The notes beneath the pieces are model-generated. The model was not told where the DNA came from and ran no database searches. It saw only the letters and a list, made by a program, of their open reading frames with translations. Positions 16,540 through 25,774 of a stretch of DNA of 64,000 bases are shown piece after piece. The stretch's first letter is position 1; every line of letters starts with the position of its first letter. This DNA comes from Paenibacillus sp. FSL A5-0031 (GTDB lineage Bacteria; Bacillota; Bacilli; Paenibacillales; Paenibacillaceae), in NCBI RefSeq assembly GCF_001956295.1, contig NZ_MRTD01000005.1, positions 248,001 through 312,000 on the forward strand, read 5' to 3'. The translations under genes were made by a program, and so were the position numbers.

Positions 16540-17595
16540 ATGTTTCAAGACATCACGATCGAGGAATGTTCAAAGCTTCGGAAACAGGGAGAACTTGTTC
16601 TTATAGATGTAAGATCCCCATCCGAATACAATGAAGCATCAATTCCTGGCAGTCTTAACATTCCCATATTTAACGATCAAGAACGGGCTGAAATTGGAAC
16701 GCTGTACAAGCAAGTAAGTGTACAAGCTGCTAAAGAAAGAGGCTTGGAAATCGTATCAGCAAAGCTTCCAACTTTCATCAAAACGTTTGCTGGCATATCC
16801 GAAAATAAGGCTGTCTTTTGTTGGCGCGGTGGCATGAGAAGTAAAACAACAGCGACTGTATTGTCTCTTATGGGAATTAGAGTCCATCGAATAGCTGGAG
16901 GATATCGCGCATATCGTCAATATGTTGTTGAACGATTGAATGATATCTGCTACGAGCCTCAGTCATTCATCATACATGGAAATACAGGTAGTGGAAAAAC
17001 CGCTATCCTGCATAAAATGAAACAAAATGGCCATCCTGTTTTGGATTTAGAAGGGCTGGCTGGTCATAGAGGGTCGATTTTTGGTGGAATAGGTTTAAAA
17101 GCGCATAACCAAAAAACGTTTGATTCGTTACTGCTTGATAATATACATGAGAATGAGAAATTTACCTATTTATTGTTTGAAGCGGAAAGCCGCCGAATTG
17201 GCAATATTACGGTTCCGGACCTCATGATGGAGTTGAGAGCTAAGGGACATCACATTAGCTTGGAAATGCCTCTTGAAGCCCGCGTTAATCAAATCATGGA
17301 AGACTACAAGCCTTGGGAAAATATAGATGCGTGTATGGGGTCATTCCGAAAAATTAAATCACGTATTCATACCCCTGTTGCAGCGGAAATAGAAGCATGC
17401 TTGATGAGTGAAAAATATGATACTGCTGTCGAGTTGCTTCTCACTTATTACTATGACCCAAGGTATTCGCATTCGACGAGCGAACATGATGAACAAATCT
17501 CTTCTATTGTGAAGGCAGCAAATACGACTGAGGCAACGATCAAGATTGAACAGATAGTAAATTCGTTAATGGAACGAAAATCGATGGAGCAATAG
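16540..17595 (+). CDS. mnmH: tRNA 2-selenouridine synthase
   Basis: A 351-residue enzyme (MnmH/SelU/YbbB) that replaces the sulfur of 2-thiouridine at the tRNA wobble base with selenium from selenophosphate. The N-terminal rhodanese domain (about 5-130) carries catalytic Cys94 in FCWRGGMRS, and the C-terminal P-loop domain has GNTGSGKT at 147-154. The GGYRAYRQYVV link between the two domains is characteristic. It starts 27 nt after selD, and the genes form one unit. Length and motif order are normal. Confidence 0.94.
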   Translation: MFQDITIEECSKLRKQGELVLIDVRSPSEYNEASIPGSLNIPIFNDQERAEIGTLYKQVSVQAAKERGLEIVSAKLPTFIKTFAGISENKAVFCWRGGMRSKTTATVLSLMGIRVHRIAGGYRAYRQYVVERLNDICYEPQSFIIHGNTGSGKTAILHKMKQNGHPVLDLEGLAGHRGSIFGGIGLKAHNQKTFDSLLLDNIHENEKFTYLLFEAESRRIGNITVPDLMMELRAKGHHISLEMPLEARVNQIMEDYKPWENIDACMGSFRKIKSRIHTPVAAEIEACLMSEKYDTAVELLLTYYYDPRYSHSTSEHDEQISSIVKAANTTEATIKIEQIVNSLMERKSMEQ

Positions 17596-17647
17596 CAAAT
17601 GAAAGGTTGCCGCAAATGATTGCAGGCGAGGGGGCAAGGAGAAAGCT

Positions 17648-18769
17648 ATGAACCAGATTTATTTGGACTACAACGCAAGTACGCCAATCGCTCCAGAAGT
17701 TCTTGCAGAAATGTATCCATACCTGCAAGGAAGCTACGGCAATCCATCATCTAGTCATTGGGCGTCCGTTTCCACAAAGCAAGCTATTTTGGAAGCACGC
17801 ATAAAAGTTGCTGCTTTACTCCGTTGTTCTCCAGACGAGGTGATCTTTACTAGCGGGGGAACCGAATCCAATAACCATGCTTTAAAGGGTGTATTCTTTG
17901 CTCTTAAAGAAAAGGGTAATCATATCATTACGACAACAGTTGAGCATCCAGCCATTTTGAATCCTTGTTCATTTCTAGAGCGCTTGGGAGCAGAAGTTAC
18001 CTATATAAACGTAGATGAAACTGGCCGCATATTGCCGGAAGCTATCGAATCAGCCATTAACAAGCGTACTATTTTAATCTCGGTTATGCATGCGAATAAT
18101 GAAGTTGGGACGATTCAGCCCCTCGGTGAAATAGCCGAAATAGCAAAAAAACATGGCGTATTGTTCCATACGGATGCTGCTCAATCCGTTGGCAAAATCC
18201 CGGTACATGTTGATCAATTAGGTGTCGACTTGGTAACGATAGCGGGACATAAACTATATGCACCGAAAGGGATTGGGGCATTGTATGTGCGTAGGGGAAC
18301 CAAGATAGAACCCTACAGTCATGGAGCCGGTCATGAACATGGCATGCGCGCAGGAACCGAAAATGTTCCTTACATCGTTGCATTGGGAAAGGCCGCAGAA
18401 ATGGCAATGCTTATGCAAGATAACAATGAAATGAGTAGATTAAGCGAGTACTTCTTAGAGCAATTGGTTGCGAAATTTGGTCATCTTATCAAGCTGAATG
18501 GCCATCCGACTAACCGATTGCCTAACACCTTGAATATAAGCTTTATAGGTTTGGATGCTAATGAAATTCTGAACAAGATTCCCGAAATCGCAGCGTCCAC
18601 TGGATCAGCCTGTCATGCTGGTATGACAACAATCTCCCCAGTATTAAAGGCAATGCAGATCGATGAAATTGTGGCCCGAGGCGCTATTAGATTTAGTCTA
18701 GGAAGGTATACGAATAAGATTGATATTGATCAAGCAATTATGCTATTGGAAGAAGCCATTATCGTCTAA
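17648..18769 (+). CDS. Cysteine desulfurase (IscS/NifS-type), probable selenium or sulfur donor
   Basis: A 373-residue PLP-dependent class V aminotransferase-fold enzyme that removes sulfur (or selenium) from cysteine (or selenocysteine). The PLP lysine is Lys202 in AGHKLYAPKG. HTDAAQS holds the PLP-binding Asp, and the mobile catalytic cysteine is Cys322 in GSACHAG. Its place as third gene after selD and mnmH suggests that it supplies reduced selenium for SelD, or the 2-thiouridine sulfur that MnmH exchanges. Several NifS-like paralogues normally exist in these genomes, so the symbol is left blank. Confidence 0.88.
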   Translation: MNQIYLDYNASTPIAPEVLAEMYPYLQGSYGNPSSSHWASVSTKQAILEARIKVAALLRCSPDEVIFTSGGTESNNHALKGVFFALKEKGNHIITTTVEHPAILNPCSFLERLGAEVTYINVDETGRILPEAIESAINKRTILISVMHANNEVGTIQPLGEIAEIAKKHGVLFHTDAAQSVGKIPVHVDQLGVDLVTIAGHKLYAPKGIGALYVRRGTKIEPYSHGAGHEHGMRAGTENVPYIVALGKAAEMAMLMQDNNEMSRLSEYFLEQLVAKFGHLIKLNGHPTNRLPNTLNISFIGLDANEILNKIPEIAASTGSACHAGMTTISPVLKAMQIDEIVARGAIRFSLGRYTNKIDIDQAIMLLEEAIIV

Positions 18770-18815
18770 GCTGATGCAGGAAATACTCTAAACACTTACT
18801 ATCGTGCACAATCGC

Positions 18816-18846
18816 TTGACTTGGAGTTAACTCCAAGGAGTACACT
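18816..18846 (+). promoter_or_regulatory. MerR-type promoter with 19-bp spacer and operator dyad
   Basis: TTGACT (18816-18821) and TACACT (18841-18846) are separated by 19 bp. The perfect dyad CTTGGAGTTAACTCCAAG (18820-18837) fills the spacer. Overlong spacers with such a dyad are the hallmark of promoters activated by DNA distortion by MerR-family proteins, and this dyad is of the AdhR/NmlR kind. A MerR gene lies downstream of the reductase this promoter drives. Confidence 0.88.
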
Positions 18847-18891
18847 ACAGCTGAAGGAAACAATATCTATTTGAAAGTGAGGAACGATTAA

Positions 18892-19878
18892 ATGGAATAT
18901 GTGAAACTCGGTAATACAGGCTTGGATGTATCTCGGCTTTGTCTTGGCTGTATGAGCTTTGGTGTAGCGGAGCGGTGGGTGCATCCATGGGTACTTAATG
19001 AAGCGAGCAGCCGTCCAATCATAAAAAAAGCATTGGATTTAGGCATCAACTTTTTTGATACTGCGAACGTATATTCAGACGGAACAAGCGAAGAAATTGT
19101 GGGTCAAGCTTTAAAGGATTATGCCAATCGAGATGAAATTGTTCTGGCGACAAAGGTTCATTTTCGAATGCAGCAAGGCCCAAATGGTGCTGGTCTTTCT
19201 CGAAAGGCAATCATGAGTGAAATAGATAAGAGCCTTAAGCGACTCGGAACGGATTATGTAGACCTTTATCAAATTCATCGCTGGGATTACAATACCCCCA
19301 TTGAAGAAACGATGGAAGCATTACATGATGTTGTGAAGGCTGGAAAGGCAAGATACATTGGCGCTTCAGCCATGTACGCATGGCAGTTTCTAAAGGCATT
19401 GCATGTAGCTGAAAAAAATGGGTGGACGCGGTTTGTATCGATGCAAAATCATTTAAACCTCATCTACCGTGAAGAAGAGAGAGAAATGCTTCCGCTTTGT
19501 AAGGAAGAAAAAATTGGCGTCATTCCTTATAGCCCGCTCGCATCAGGTAGATTGACACGTGATTGGTCAGAAACAACGCATCGTTTCGAAACCGACCAAG
19601 TTCAAAAATCTAAATACGATGCGACTGCAAATACTGACCGATTAATTGTAGAGCGGGTTGCAGCCATTGCCGAAAAACATGGCGTTCCCCGTGCTCAAAT
19701 TGCATTAGCTTGGATATTACATAAAGATCCTGTAACCGCACCAATTATTGGTGCTACAAAAATGTCGCATCTCGAAGATGCAGCAGCTGCTGTTTCCATT
19801 AAGCTAACACCAGAAGAAATGGCATCGCTGGAAGAGCCTTATGTTCCACATCCAGTCGTTGGGCCTATTACGATGTAA
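18892..19878 (+). CDS. Aldo/keto reductase, YajO-like
   Basis: A 328-residue NAD(P)H-dependent (beta/alpha)8 reductase. The catalytic tetrad is visible: Asp in FFDTANVYSDG (with the catalytic Tyr), Lys in LATKVHF, and His in QIHRWDYNTP. The C-terminal cofactor-binding segment is APIIGATKMSHLEDA. The NFFDTANVYSDGTSEEIVG and LNLIYREEEREMLPLC stretches are very close to E. coli YajO. It is driven by the MerR-type promoter just upstream, so induction by a reactive aldehyde or thiol-reactive compound is likely. The substrate is unknown. Confidence 0.9.
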   Translation: MEYVKLGNTGLDVSRLCLGCMSFGVAERWVHPWVLNEASSRPIIKKALDLGINFFDTANVYSDGTSEEIVGQALKDYANRDEIVLATKVHFRMQQGPNGAGLSRKAIMSEIDKSLKRLGTDYVDLYQIHRWDYNTPIEETMEALHDVVKAGKARYIGASAMYAWQFLKALHVAEKNGWTRFVSMQNHLNLIYREEEREMLPLCKEEKIGVIPYSPLASGRLTRDWSETTHRFETDQVQKSKYDATANTDRLIVERVAAIAEKHGVPRAQIALAWILHKDPVTAPIIGATKMSHLEDAAAAVSIKLTPEEMASLEEPYVPHPVVGPITM

Positions 19879-19902
19879 TGAGTGTTTAATATAAGGAACA
19901 AC

Positions 19903-19934
19903 AAGAACGCCCGATTGTTTTTTCGGGCGTTCTT
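19903..19934. terminator. Hairpin between the reductase and the MerR gene
   Basis: AAGAACGCCCGA (19903-19914) pairs perfectly with TCGGGCGTTCTT (19923-19934). No clean T run follows on the plus strand, so it may attenuate transcription into, or shape expression of, the regulator gene rather than end it fully. Confidence 0.6.
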
Positions 19935-19961
19935 GATCTTAAATTAGGGAGTGAAATCTGC

Positions 19962-20351
19962 ATGTTGATAGCCGAAGTAAGCGCGAAATTTGAATTATCA
20001 CCGGACACGCTCCGCTATTATGAACGGGTCGGTCTTATTCCACGGGTGAACCGCAATAAAAGCGGAATCAGGGATTATACGGAGGAAGACTGCAGATGGG
20101 TTGAATATATCAAATGCATGCGTGGTGTAGGTCTTCCTATTGAGATTTTGATTGAATATGTTGCTTTGTATCAACAGGGTGATGAAACCATCGGGACTAG
20201 GAAAGAGCTTTTAATCGAGCAGCATAAACTGCTAGCCAAAAAAATGGAAGAGATGAAAAAAGGATTGGAACGTATGGATGATAAAATTGCAAGATATGAA
20301 CAGACAATATTAAACAAAGAAAAAATGCTAAGTAGATCTAAGACGCAATAG
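19962..20351 (+). CDS. MerR-family regulator with conserved sensor cysteine (AdhR/NmlR-like)
   Basis: A 129-residue regulator. The N-terminal winged-helix DNA-binding domain is about 1-70 (SPDTLRYYERVGLIPRVNR), followed by the long antiparallel coiled-coil dimer helix (about 78-118). Cys52 in YIKCMRGVGLP falls exactly where AdhR of B. subtilis carries its reactive cysteine, which senses formaldehyde and methylglyoxal. A second cysteine is at 44. The 19-bp-spacer operator upstream of the aldo/keto reductase is its probable target, and the two genes form a divergence-free cassette with regulator last. A distinct effector domain is absent, as in AdhR. The inducer is inferred. Confidence 0.87.
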   Translation: MLIAEVSAKFELSPDTLRYYERVGLIPRVNRNKSGIRDYTEEDCRWVEYIKCMRGVGLPIEILIEYVALYQQGDETIGTRKELLIEQHKLLAKKMEEMKKGLERMDDKIARYEQTILNKEKMLSRSKTQ

Positions 20352-20487
20352 TCCATTGAACCCCCTCGTTTTACTGACATTGATTCATGTATGGCTTTGC
20401 TAAAATATTCGGTTAATAGAAAAATTCAGATGAATGTGATAATTTATTAATTATGACTTGCATTTGAAAAGGTGGTTTGAAAACGTT

Positions 20488-21003
20488 ATGGAGCTCGTTT
20501 TTCCAAAGGTAGAGACAGTGGAAGAAGTCTCGGCTTTAGCGCAATTGGCATCGGAAATTTGGAATGAATATTTTGTAAGCATTATAACAAAAGAACAAAT
20601 TGATTATATGGTGGATAAATTCCAATCGGATCATGCGATTACGAATCAAATTGAAAATCAAGGTTATGAATATTTTTTCATGAATATACATGGCCATAAT
20701 ATCGGCTACTTGGGGATAAAACAAGAAGAAGACAAGTTGTTTTTAAGCAAGTTTTATATACGCAAAGAGCATCGCGGAAAAGGTTATGCAAGTCAAGCTA
20801 TGGCGTTCTTGGAAGCGATATGCAAAGATCGAGGGTTAGGTATGATATGGCTCACGGTAAATCGTTATAATGATACAACGATTGCTGTGTATGAGAAAAA
20901 AGGGTTTAAATCAGTTCGTACTCAGGTGGCTGATATAGGTAATGGTTTTGTGATGGATGATTTTATAATGGAAAAAGAAATTGGATTGGAAGAAGTCGAG
21001 TAA
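20488..21003 (+). CDS. GNAT-family N-acetyltransferase
   Basis: A 171-residue acetyl-CoA-dependent transferase. The fold is clear from FLSKFYIRKEHRGKGYASQA (the R/Q-x-x-G-x-G/A acetyl-CoA loop as RGKGYA), followed by AIAVYEKKGFKSV, the typical beta6-alpha4 motif. ATG 20488 is preferred because AAAAGGTGG lies 13-15 nt upstream; a TTG at 20458 has nothing suitable. It precedes the aminopeptidase gene by 17 nt, so the two are co-transcribed. The substrate (small amine, antibiotic or protein N-terminus) cannot be told. Confidence 0.85.
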   Translation: MELVFPKVETVEEVSALAQLASEIWNEYFVSIITKEQIDYMVDKFQSDHAITNQIENQGYEYFFMNIHGHNIGYLGIKQEEDKLFLSKFYIRKEHRGKGYASQAMAFLEAICKDRGLGMIWLTVNRYNDTTIAVYEKKGFKSVRTQVADIGNGFVMDDFIMEKEIGLEEVE

Positions 21004-21020
21004 CAAGGGGGTTTTGGTGA

Positions 21021-22253
21021 ATGGAGAAGTTTGAGTTCATGTTGAACAAATATGCTGAATTAGTCATTAAGGTTGGTGTGAACGTTCAAGTGGGGCAAGT
21101 GCTTATCGTACATGCTCCGATTGAAACGGCTGAACTAACCCGATTAATTGTAGCAAAAGCTTATGAGGCAGGAGCCAAATATGTCATTGTAGAGTGGGAT
21201 GACGATGCGATTACTCGCGTTCGGTATGAGAAGGCATCGGATGATTCTTTCGACTATTATCCACAGTGGCTTGCCGACAGTATGGTGCATTTTGCTGAAG
21301 AGGGCGGAGCTATACTGCATATTAAAGTGCCTAATCCAGAGCTGTTTCGCGGCATCGATTCTGCAAAAGTATCGGCTGCGGTCAAGTCCGCTGCTGTCGC
21401 GCGAGAAGAATATTCAAAGTATACGCGGAACAGCAAAATTAGCTGGTCGCTGATCAAGGCGCCAACTCGTGCATGGGCGGATAAAGTGTATGCCGATCTT
21501 CCGGAGGAGCAGCGCGTGGATGCGATGTGGGAAGCTATTTTCCATATGGTGCGTGTAAATACAGATGATCCTATTGCCGCTTGGCGTGAGCACATTAATC
21601 ATTTGAAAACAAGCCAGGATCTTCTTAATGCGAAACGCTATAAGAGTCTGCATTATCGCGCGGCAGGAACGGATCTGCGAGTACAACTGCCTGAAGGACA
21701 TATATGGCGTGGCGGCGGCGGTGAAAATGAGAAAGGTGTTTATTTTGTTGCGAATATGCCAACTGAAGAAGTGTACACCATGCCTCATCGTACCGGTGTG
21801 AACGGCACAGTAAAAAGCACATTGCCTCTCAATTTGAACGGCAGGTTAGTTGAAGGAATCACGTTTACGTTCAAGGACGGCAAAGTGGTTGCTTATGATG
21901 CCGAATCGGGACTTGAACATTTAACTTCATTGCTCGAAACGGATGAAGGTGCATCCTATCTCGGAGAGATGGCATTGGTGCCACATGATTCGCCAATATC
22001 GAACTTGAATAGAGTATTTTATAATACAGGCATTGACGAGAATGCTTCCTGTCATTTTGCACTGGGAAGTGCTTATCCTGTCAACCTGGAAGGTGGAACG
22101 AAGCTCTCCAAAGAGGAACTGCTGGAGCGAGGCGCTAACGTAAGTCTTACACATGTTGACTTCATGATTGGTTGCGCCGATCTCGATATTGATGGAGAAC
22201 TGCCTGACGGCACAATCGAGCCTGTCTTTCGTCAAGGGAATTGGGCTTACTAG
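21021..22253 (+). CDS. Aminopeptidase, M29 (AmpS/PepS) family
   Basis: A 410-residue cytosolic metallo-aminopeptidase that trims N-terminal residues from peptides with two metal ions. Family motifs are LGEMALVPHDSPIS (metal-binding Glu), NASCHFALGSAYP (His) and THVDFMIGC near the C-terminus (His and Asp). The N-terminal half VQVGQVLIVHAPIE is also typical. Length is normal for M29. It follows the acetyltransferase gene, with a Shine-Dalgarno AAGGGGG before ATG 21021, and a terminator comes after it. Confidence 0.92.
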   Translation: MEKFEFMLNKYAELVIKVGVNVQVGQVLIVHAPIETAELTRLIVAKAYEAGAKYVIVEWDDDAITRVRYEKASDDSFDYYPQWLADSMVHFAEEGGAILHIKVPNPELFRGIDSAKVSAAVKSAAVAREEYSKYTRNSKISWSLIKAPTRAWADKVYADLPEEQRVDAMWEAIFHMVRVNTDDPIAAWREHINHLKTSQDLLNAKRYKSLHYRAAGTDLRVQLPEGHIWRGGGGENEKGVYFVANMPTEEVYTMPHRTGVNGTVKSTLPLNLNGRLVEGITFTFKDGKVVAYDAESGLEHLTSLLETDEGASYLGEMALVPHDSPISNLNRVFYNTGIDENASCHFALGSAYPVNLEGGTKLSKEELLERGANVSLTHVDFMIGCADLDIDGELPDGTIEPVFRQGNWAY

Positions 22254-22304
22254 ATGTAAAGTGCGGGAAGTGACTGGTTCATGCGCTCTTAAAGCGCTAT
22301 AGAG

Positions 22305-22343
22305 AAAGGTTAGCATATCAATTGAAGTGCTAACCTTTTTTTG
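22305..22343 (+). terminator. Terminator after the aminopeptidase gene
   Basis: AAAGGTTAGCA (22305-22315) pairs with TGCTAACCTTT (22328-22338), followed by a run of T. Confidence 0.88.
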
Positions 22344-22400
22344 TTAATTACTGAGTTAATTTAGAATAAGGAGAACCAGCAGCCCTCGCCTCTACCATGG

Positions 22401-22430
22401 AAAAACCCGACCATAAAAGGTCGGGTTTTT
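22401..22430. terminator. Second, bidirectional terminator-like hairpin
   Basis: AAAAACCCGACC (22401-22412) pairs perfectly with GGTCGGGTTTTT (22419-22430). Together with the one at 22305 it forms a double stop before the sugar-utilisation locus. A similar hairpin is at 47522-47551. Confidence 0.8.
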
Positions 22431-22493
22431 ATTTGTTGTAGCCAAAAACTGGCGTGAACTATAGCATTTAAATTCAAAAGGTGACTCGCATAG

Positions 22494-22603
22494 TTGAACT
22501 ATCTATTGCGTCTAAATAAAATCTTGGTATGATTCCTTTATGAATGTTAACGACAAAAGCTCTCTGTTAATAAGTTGAACAATCTGATCAGAGTCTCTGT
22601 TAT
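22494..22603 (+). promoter_or_regulatory. Two candidate sigmaA promoters for the YesM/YesN genes
   Basis: TTGAAC (22494-22499), 17 nt, then TAAAAT (22517-22522); and TTGAAC (22575-22580), 17 nt, then TGTTAT (22598-22603). The second lies 60 nt before the kinase start. The rest of the 22254-22662 gap holds only the two terminators. Confidence 0.5.
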
Positions 22604-22662
22604 TCTGGTTATATTAATTAGCATCGAGAAGTTTTCCTAGATGGTGAAGAAGGGGATATCCT

Positions 22663-24405
22663 ATGAAATTGCAGGCTGCCGGCAAAGCGAAGTGGTTCGT
22701 CTATCAGAAAATTGTCATCGTATTTATCGTGTTTCTTGTTCCCCTCATTTCGATGAATATTTGGGTCAATTACAAGGGCATGTCGTTTTCGAAAAATACA
22801 ATGCTGGATTCCGCCGAAGCGGGAGCTTCCTTTTACGCGAAGCAGCTGGACAAGGAAATGTATTTTATTCGCAATCAGCAATTAGGCTTTATTAACGGTG
22901 AAGATTTGCAAAAGCTAAGCTTCAGGGGAGGAAGTCTTGGGAAATATGATGAGGTTAGACTCATTGAGCAAGTGAAGGATCGATTGAGCTTTCTTATGAA
23001 TTCGAGCGAGTACGTACTTAATGCAGGCGTTTATATTGCTTCAGAGGGGAAAACCATCTCGATTTCGAATGGCGTTACCAACACGCCAAATGATGAATAC
23101 GAGCTTATTTCAAAGCTTATAGGCGTTTCGATTAAGCCCTCTTTTTACCTGGATGGTGATCGGATCTTCTTTATTGAGACGGCAAATAATGATGGCATTT
23201 GGTCGTATATCGAAATCTCTAAAGTGAAGCTGCTGGAAGAGCTGCATACCATTACTACCCTTTATCAGGAGTCAGAGGTTTTGCTTGGGAGCGAGGGTTT
23301 GGGGAGTGTGTTTGCGACGACGCAAGATGAGCAAGCTATTTCTGTACAGCAACAGCTGGTTAAATTACCTAATGAGCAAGATGACAATATGTCCAAAATG
23401 GAGAAGGTAAACGGCATCCGTTATTTTGTTATCCATAATTTTGTAAGCTCTTTAAATCTGTCATTAATTATGTATGTGAATCAGAACGAGATCACTAGAT
23501 CATTAAGCCAGTTTTATACGCTGTATTATCTGCTGTTCAGCATTACCATTATCATTCTTTTGCTTTATTCATTCTCTGTAAACGTCATGATCCATCGCCC
23601 ATTGTCCAATCTAGGCAAGGCGTTTCGTATGATAGAAACAGATAATCTAAACTTAGTTATCGAATCCAAGACAAAGGATGAATTTCATTATTTATTTCAA
23701 AGCTTTAATCGGATGGCACATCGCTTGAAGGTTTCCATAAAGGAAAACTATGAACAAAAGATAGCGCTGCAGCACTCGGAATTAAAGCAGCTGCAATCTC
23801 AAATTAACCCTCATTTTTTATACAACAGCTTTTTTAACATTTATATGATGTGTAAGGTAGGCGATTCGGATAGTGCGGCGGAGCTCTCCCAAAAGCTGGG
23901 AAGCTATTATCAATACATTACAAGGAGCGGTTCTGATGAAGTGCTGCTTAACAAAGAATTTCAGCATGCGCTCGATTATTGTGAGATTCAATGTATTCGC
24001 TTTTCCAACCGCATTTCTTATGAATACACGGAGATTTCAGATCAATTGCATACCGTTTACGTTCCAAGACTTATCATTCAGCCGATCGTAGAGAATGTAT
24101 TTGATCATGCCTTTGAAGATGGTACGATGAACGGAGTTGTCTATATTGGAGCCAGCTATCAGGATGATATCGTACGCATCACCGTAGAGGACAACGGCAG
24201 TTTATTAACAGATGATAAAATTGAGCAGTTGCAGGAGCAGCTTGCAGTCAAAACGAAACAGATTGAGAAAACGGGATTAATTAACGTCAGCAATCGGCTA
24301 AAATTAATTTATGGAGCGGACAGCGGCTTATTTGTCTCCCGAAGCCAATACGGCGGATTAAAAGTGGAGCTTATCATACATCTTGAGAATAAGGGGGCAC
24401 AATAA
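22663..24405 (+). CDS. Sensor histidine kinase, YesM-like (LytS class)
   Basis: A 580-residue membrane kinase. An N-terminal membrane helix (about 16-37) and an extracellular Cache-like sensor (about 38-275) are followed by a second membrane helix (about 280-305), a HAMP domain (about 306-360), the His_kinase box QINPHFLYNSFFN with His384, and an HATPase domain (IIQPIVENVFDHAF, VEDNG). This is the YesM kinase type that pairs with AraC-like YesN regulators to control sugar uptake operons. Its stop overlaps the start of the response regulator gene by one base, which implies tight coupling. The sugar importer downstream is the likely target. Confidence 0.9.
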   Translation: MKLQAAGKAKWFVYQKIVIVFIVFLVPLISMNIWVNYKGMSFSKNTMLDSAEAGASFYAKQLDKEMYFIRNQQLGFINGEDLQKLSFRGGSLGKYDEVRLIEQVKDRLSFLMNSSEYVLNAGVYIASEGKTISISNGVTNTPNDEYELISKLIGVSIKPSFYLDGDRIFFIETANNDGIWSYIEISKVKLLEELHTITTLYQESEVLLGSEGLGSVFATTQDEQAISVQQQLVKLPNEQDDNMSKMEKVNGIRYFVIHNFVSSLNLSLIMYVNQNEITRSLSQFYTLYYLLFSITIIILLLYSFSVNVMIHRPLSNLGKAFRMIETDNLNLVIESKTKDEFHYLFQSFNRMAHRLKVSIKENYEQKIALQHSELKQLQSQINPHFLYNSFFNIYMMCKVGDSDSAAELSQKLGSYYQYITRSGSDEVLLNKEFQHALDYCEIQCIRFSNRISYEYTEISDQLHTVYVPRLIIQPIVENVFDHAFEDGTMNGVVYIGASYQDDIVRITVEDNGSLLTDDKIEQLQEQLAVKTKQIEKTGLINVSNRLKLIYGADSGLFVSRSQYGGLKVELIIHLENKGAQ

Positions 24406-25739
24406 TGTACCGATTGTTAATAGTAGATGACGAGCCTGTCATTGTGAATGGGCTAGTGCAGCTTTTTCAGGGAAACAAAGACTTTGAGCTGGATATATGC
24501 AAAGCCTATTCCTCTGGTGAAGCGCTTGAAATAGCAAAAAAAACGAAACTGGATATTTTGATCAGCGATATTCGTATGCCTCAGAAGAATGGCCTGCAAT
24601 TGGTGGATGAGATGGTATATTATTGGCCTGCATGCCGAGTCATTTTTCTTACAGGGTATAGCGAATTCGATTACGTATACGAAGCGTTAAAGAAAAACGT
24701 AGAAAACTATATTTTGAAAACAGAAGGCATTGAGCCTATTTTCCAAGCGGTAAAAGAGGTAATAGGTAAGCTGGAAGAAGAGAAAAGCGTTAAGCTGCAG
24801 CAGGAGAAGGCGCAAAGACATATTCAAATCGCCGAGCCTTATCTCAAAAAAGAAATGATGGAAGCTATGCTTGGCAGAGAGCCGCTTCCTTCTCTATTGA
24901 CCGAGTCCATTTATGCAGAAGTGGAATTTGGCATTGCTGCTGAGCGCCCCGCATTCTTCCTGGTAGGGCAAGTGGATCGGCTTGAGGTTGAAAATTTAAA
25001 GGTGCTGGAATCGGTGCAGCGGATTTTTGACAATCATTTGCCGGCTTCCATAGCTAGAGAGAAAGCTATCTACAATGGCAGCTCACTTTTATGGATTCTT
25101 CAAGCGGATGAGGAGTTATTGGGACGTTTTCGAGGGAATCAGCCAGATGAGAATACGAAGGAGCAAGGCATCGCATCCTATATGAAAGGCATTCTTGAGC
25201 TTGTACAGAATGAATGCGTTGAGGTTCTCTCGGCTTCGGTTTCATTTGGCATTTCTGGGAATTTGTTGGGAAAGTGGGATACGCTCCATCTCCAAGTGGA
25301 AGCTGTTCGTGCAATGATTCAGAAAAGAGCGGCATTTGGCCAAAAAATGGTTATTGTTGATTACGAGAAATCGAATGCTTGTGAATCCGATTTGAGCGGA
25401 GAGATGAAGCAAGAAGAATTTAAACAATTGCTTATCGAACAAATTCATCAATATGTTCATAACAATCTGTCCAAGGATGTGTCTCTAACGGCTATTGCGG
25501 ACGAGGTTCATTTTAATCCATCCTATTTGTCTCGCTATTACAAGCAGATCACAGGACATAATCTATTAGAGTACATTCAATCTACTAAAATGACCGTTGC
25601 CATCGATCTGATGATGAATACTTCCTTGAAATTAAATGAAATTGCGAGTAAGGCGGGTTTTGACTCGGCTTCGTATTTTACGACTTTTTTCAAAAAAATG
25701 ACAGGTCTTTCACCTCAAGAGTATCGAAATTCGCAATAA
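24405..25739 (+). CDS. AraC-type response regulator, YesN-like
   Basis: A 444-residue transcription factor. The receiver domain (about 1-125) has the acidic pair in IVDDEP and phospho-acceptor Asp55 in SDIRMPQKNG. A middle region of about 200 residues without a clear family link follows, then an AraC double helix-turn-helix (about 345-444; SLTAIADEVHFNPSYLSRYYK and ASKAGFDSASYFTTFFKKMTG). It is the cognate partner of the kinase encoded just upstream. It most likely activates the ABC importer and glycosidase genes that follow; the promoter at 25775-25804 is the closest target. Confidence 0.9.
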   Translation: MYRLLIVDDEPVIVNGLVQLFQGNKDFELDICKAYSSGEALEIAKKTKLDILISDIRMPQKNGLQLVDEMVYYWPACRVIFLTGYSEFDYVYEALKKNVENYILKTEGIEPIFQAVKEVIGKLEEEKSVKLQQEKAQRHIQIAEPYLKKEMMEAMLGREPLPSLLTESIYAEVEFGIAAERPAFFLVGQVDRLEVENLKVLESVQRIFDNHLPASIAREKAIYNGSSLLWILQADEELLGRFRGNQPDENTKEQGIASYMKGILELVQNECVEVLSASVSFGISGNLLGKWDTLHLQVEAVRAMIQKRAAFGQKMVIVDYEKSNACESDLSGEMKQEEFKQLLIEQIHQYVHNNLSKDVSLTAIADEVHFNPSYLSRYYKQITGHNLLEYIQSTKMTVAIDLMMNTSLKLNEIASKAGFDSASYFTTFFKKMTGLSPQEYRNSQ

Positions 25740-25774
25740 GTAAAAAATTCAAAAGCGATGTAAAAAAAGTGAAA

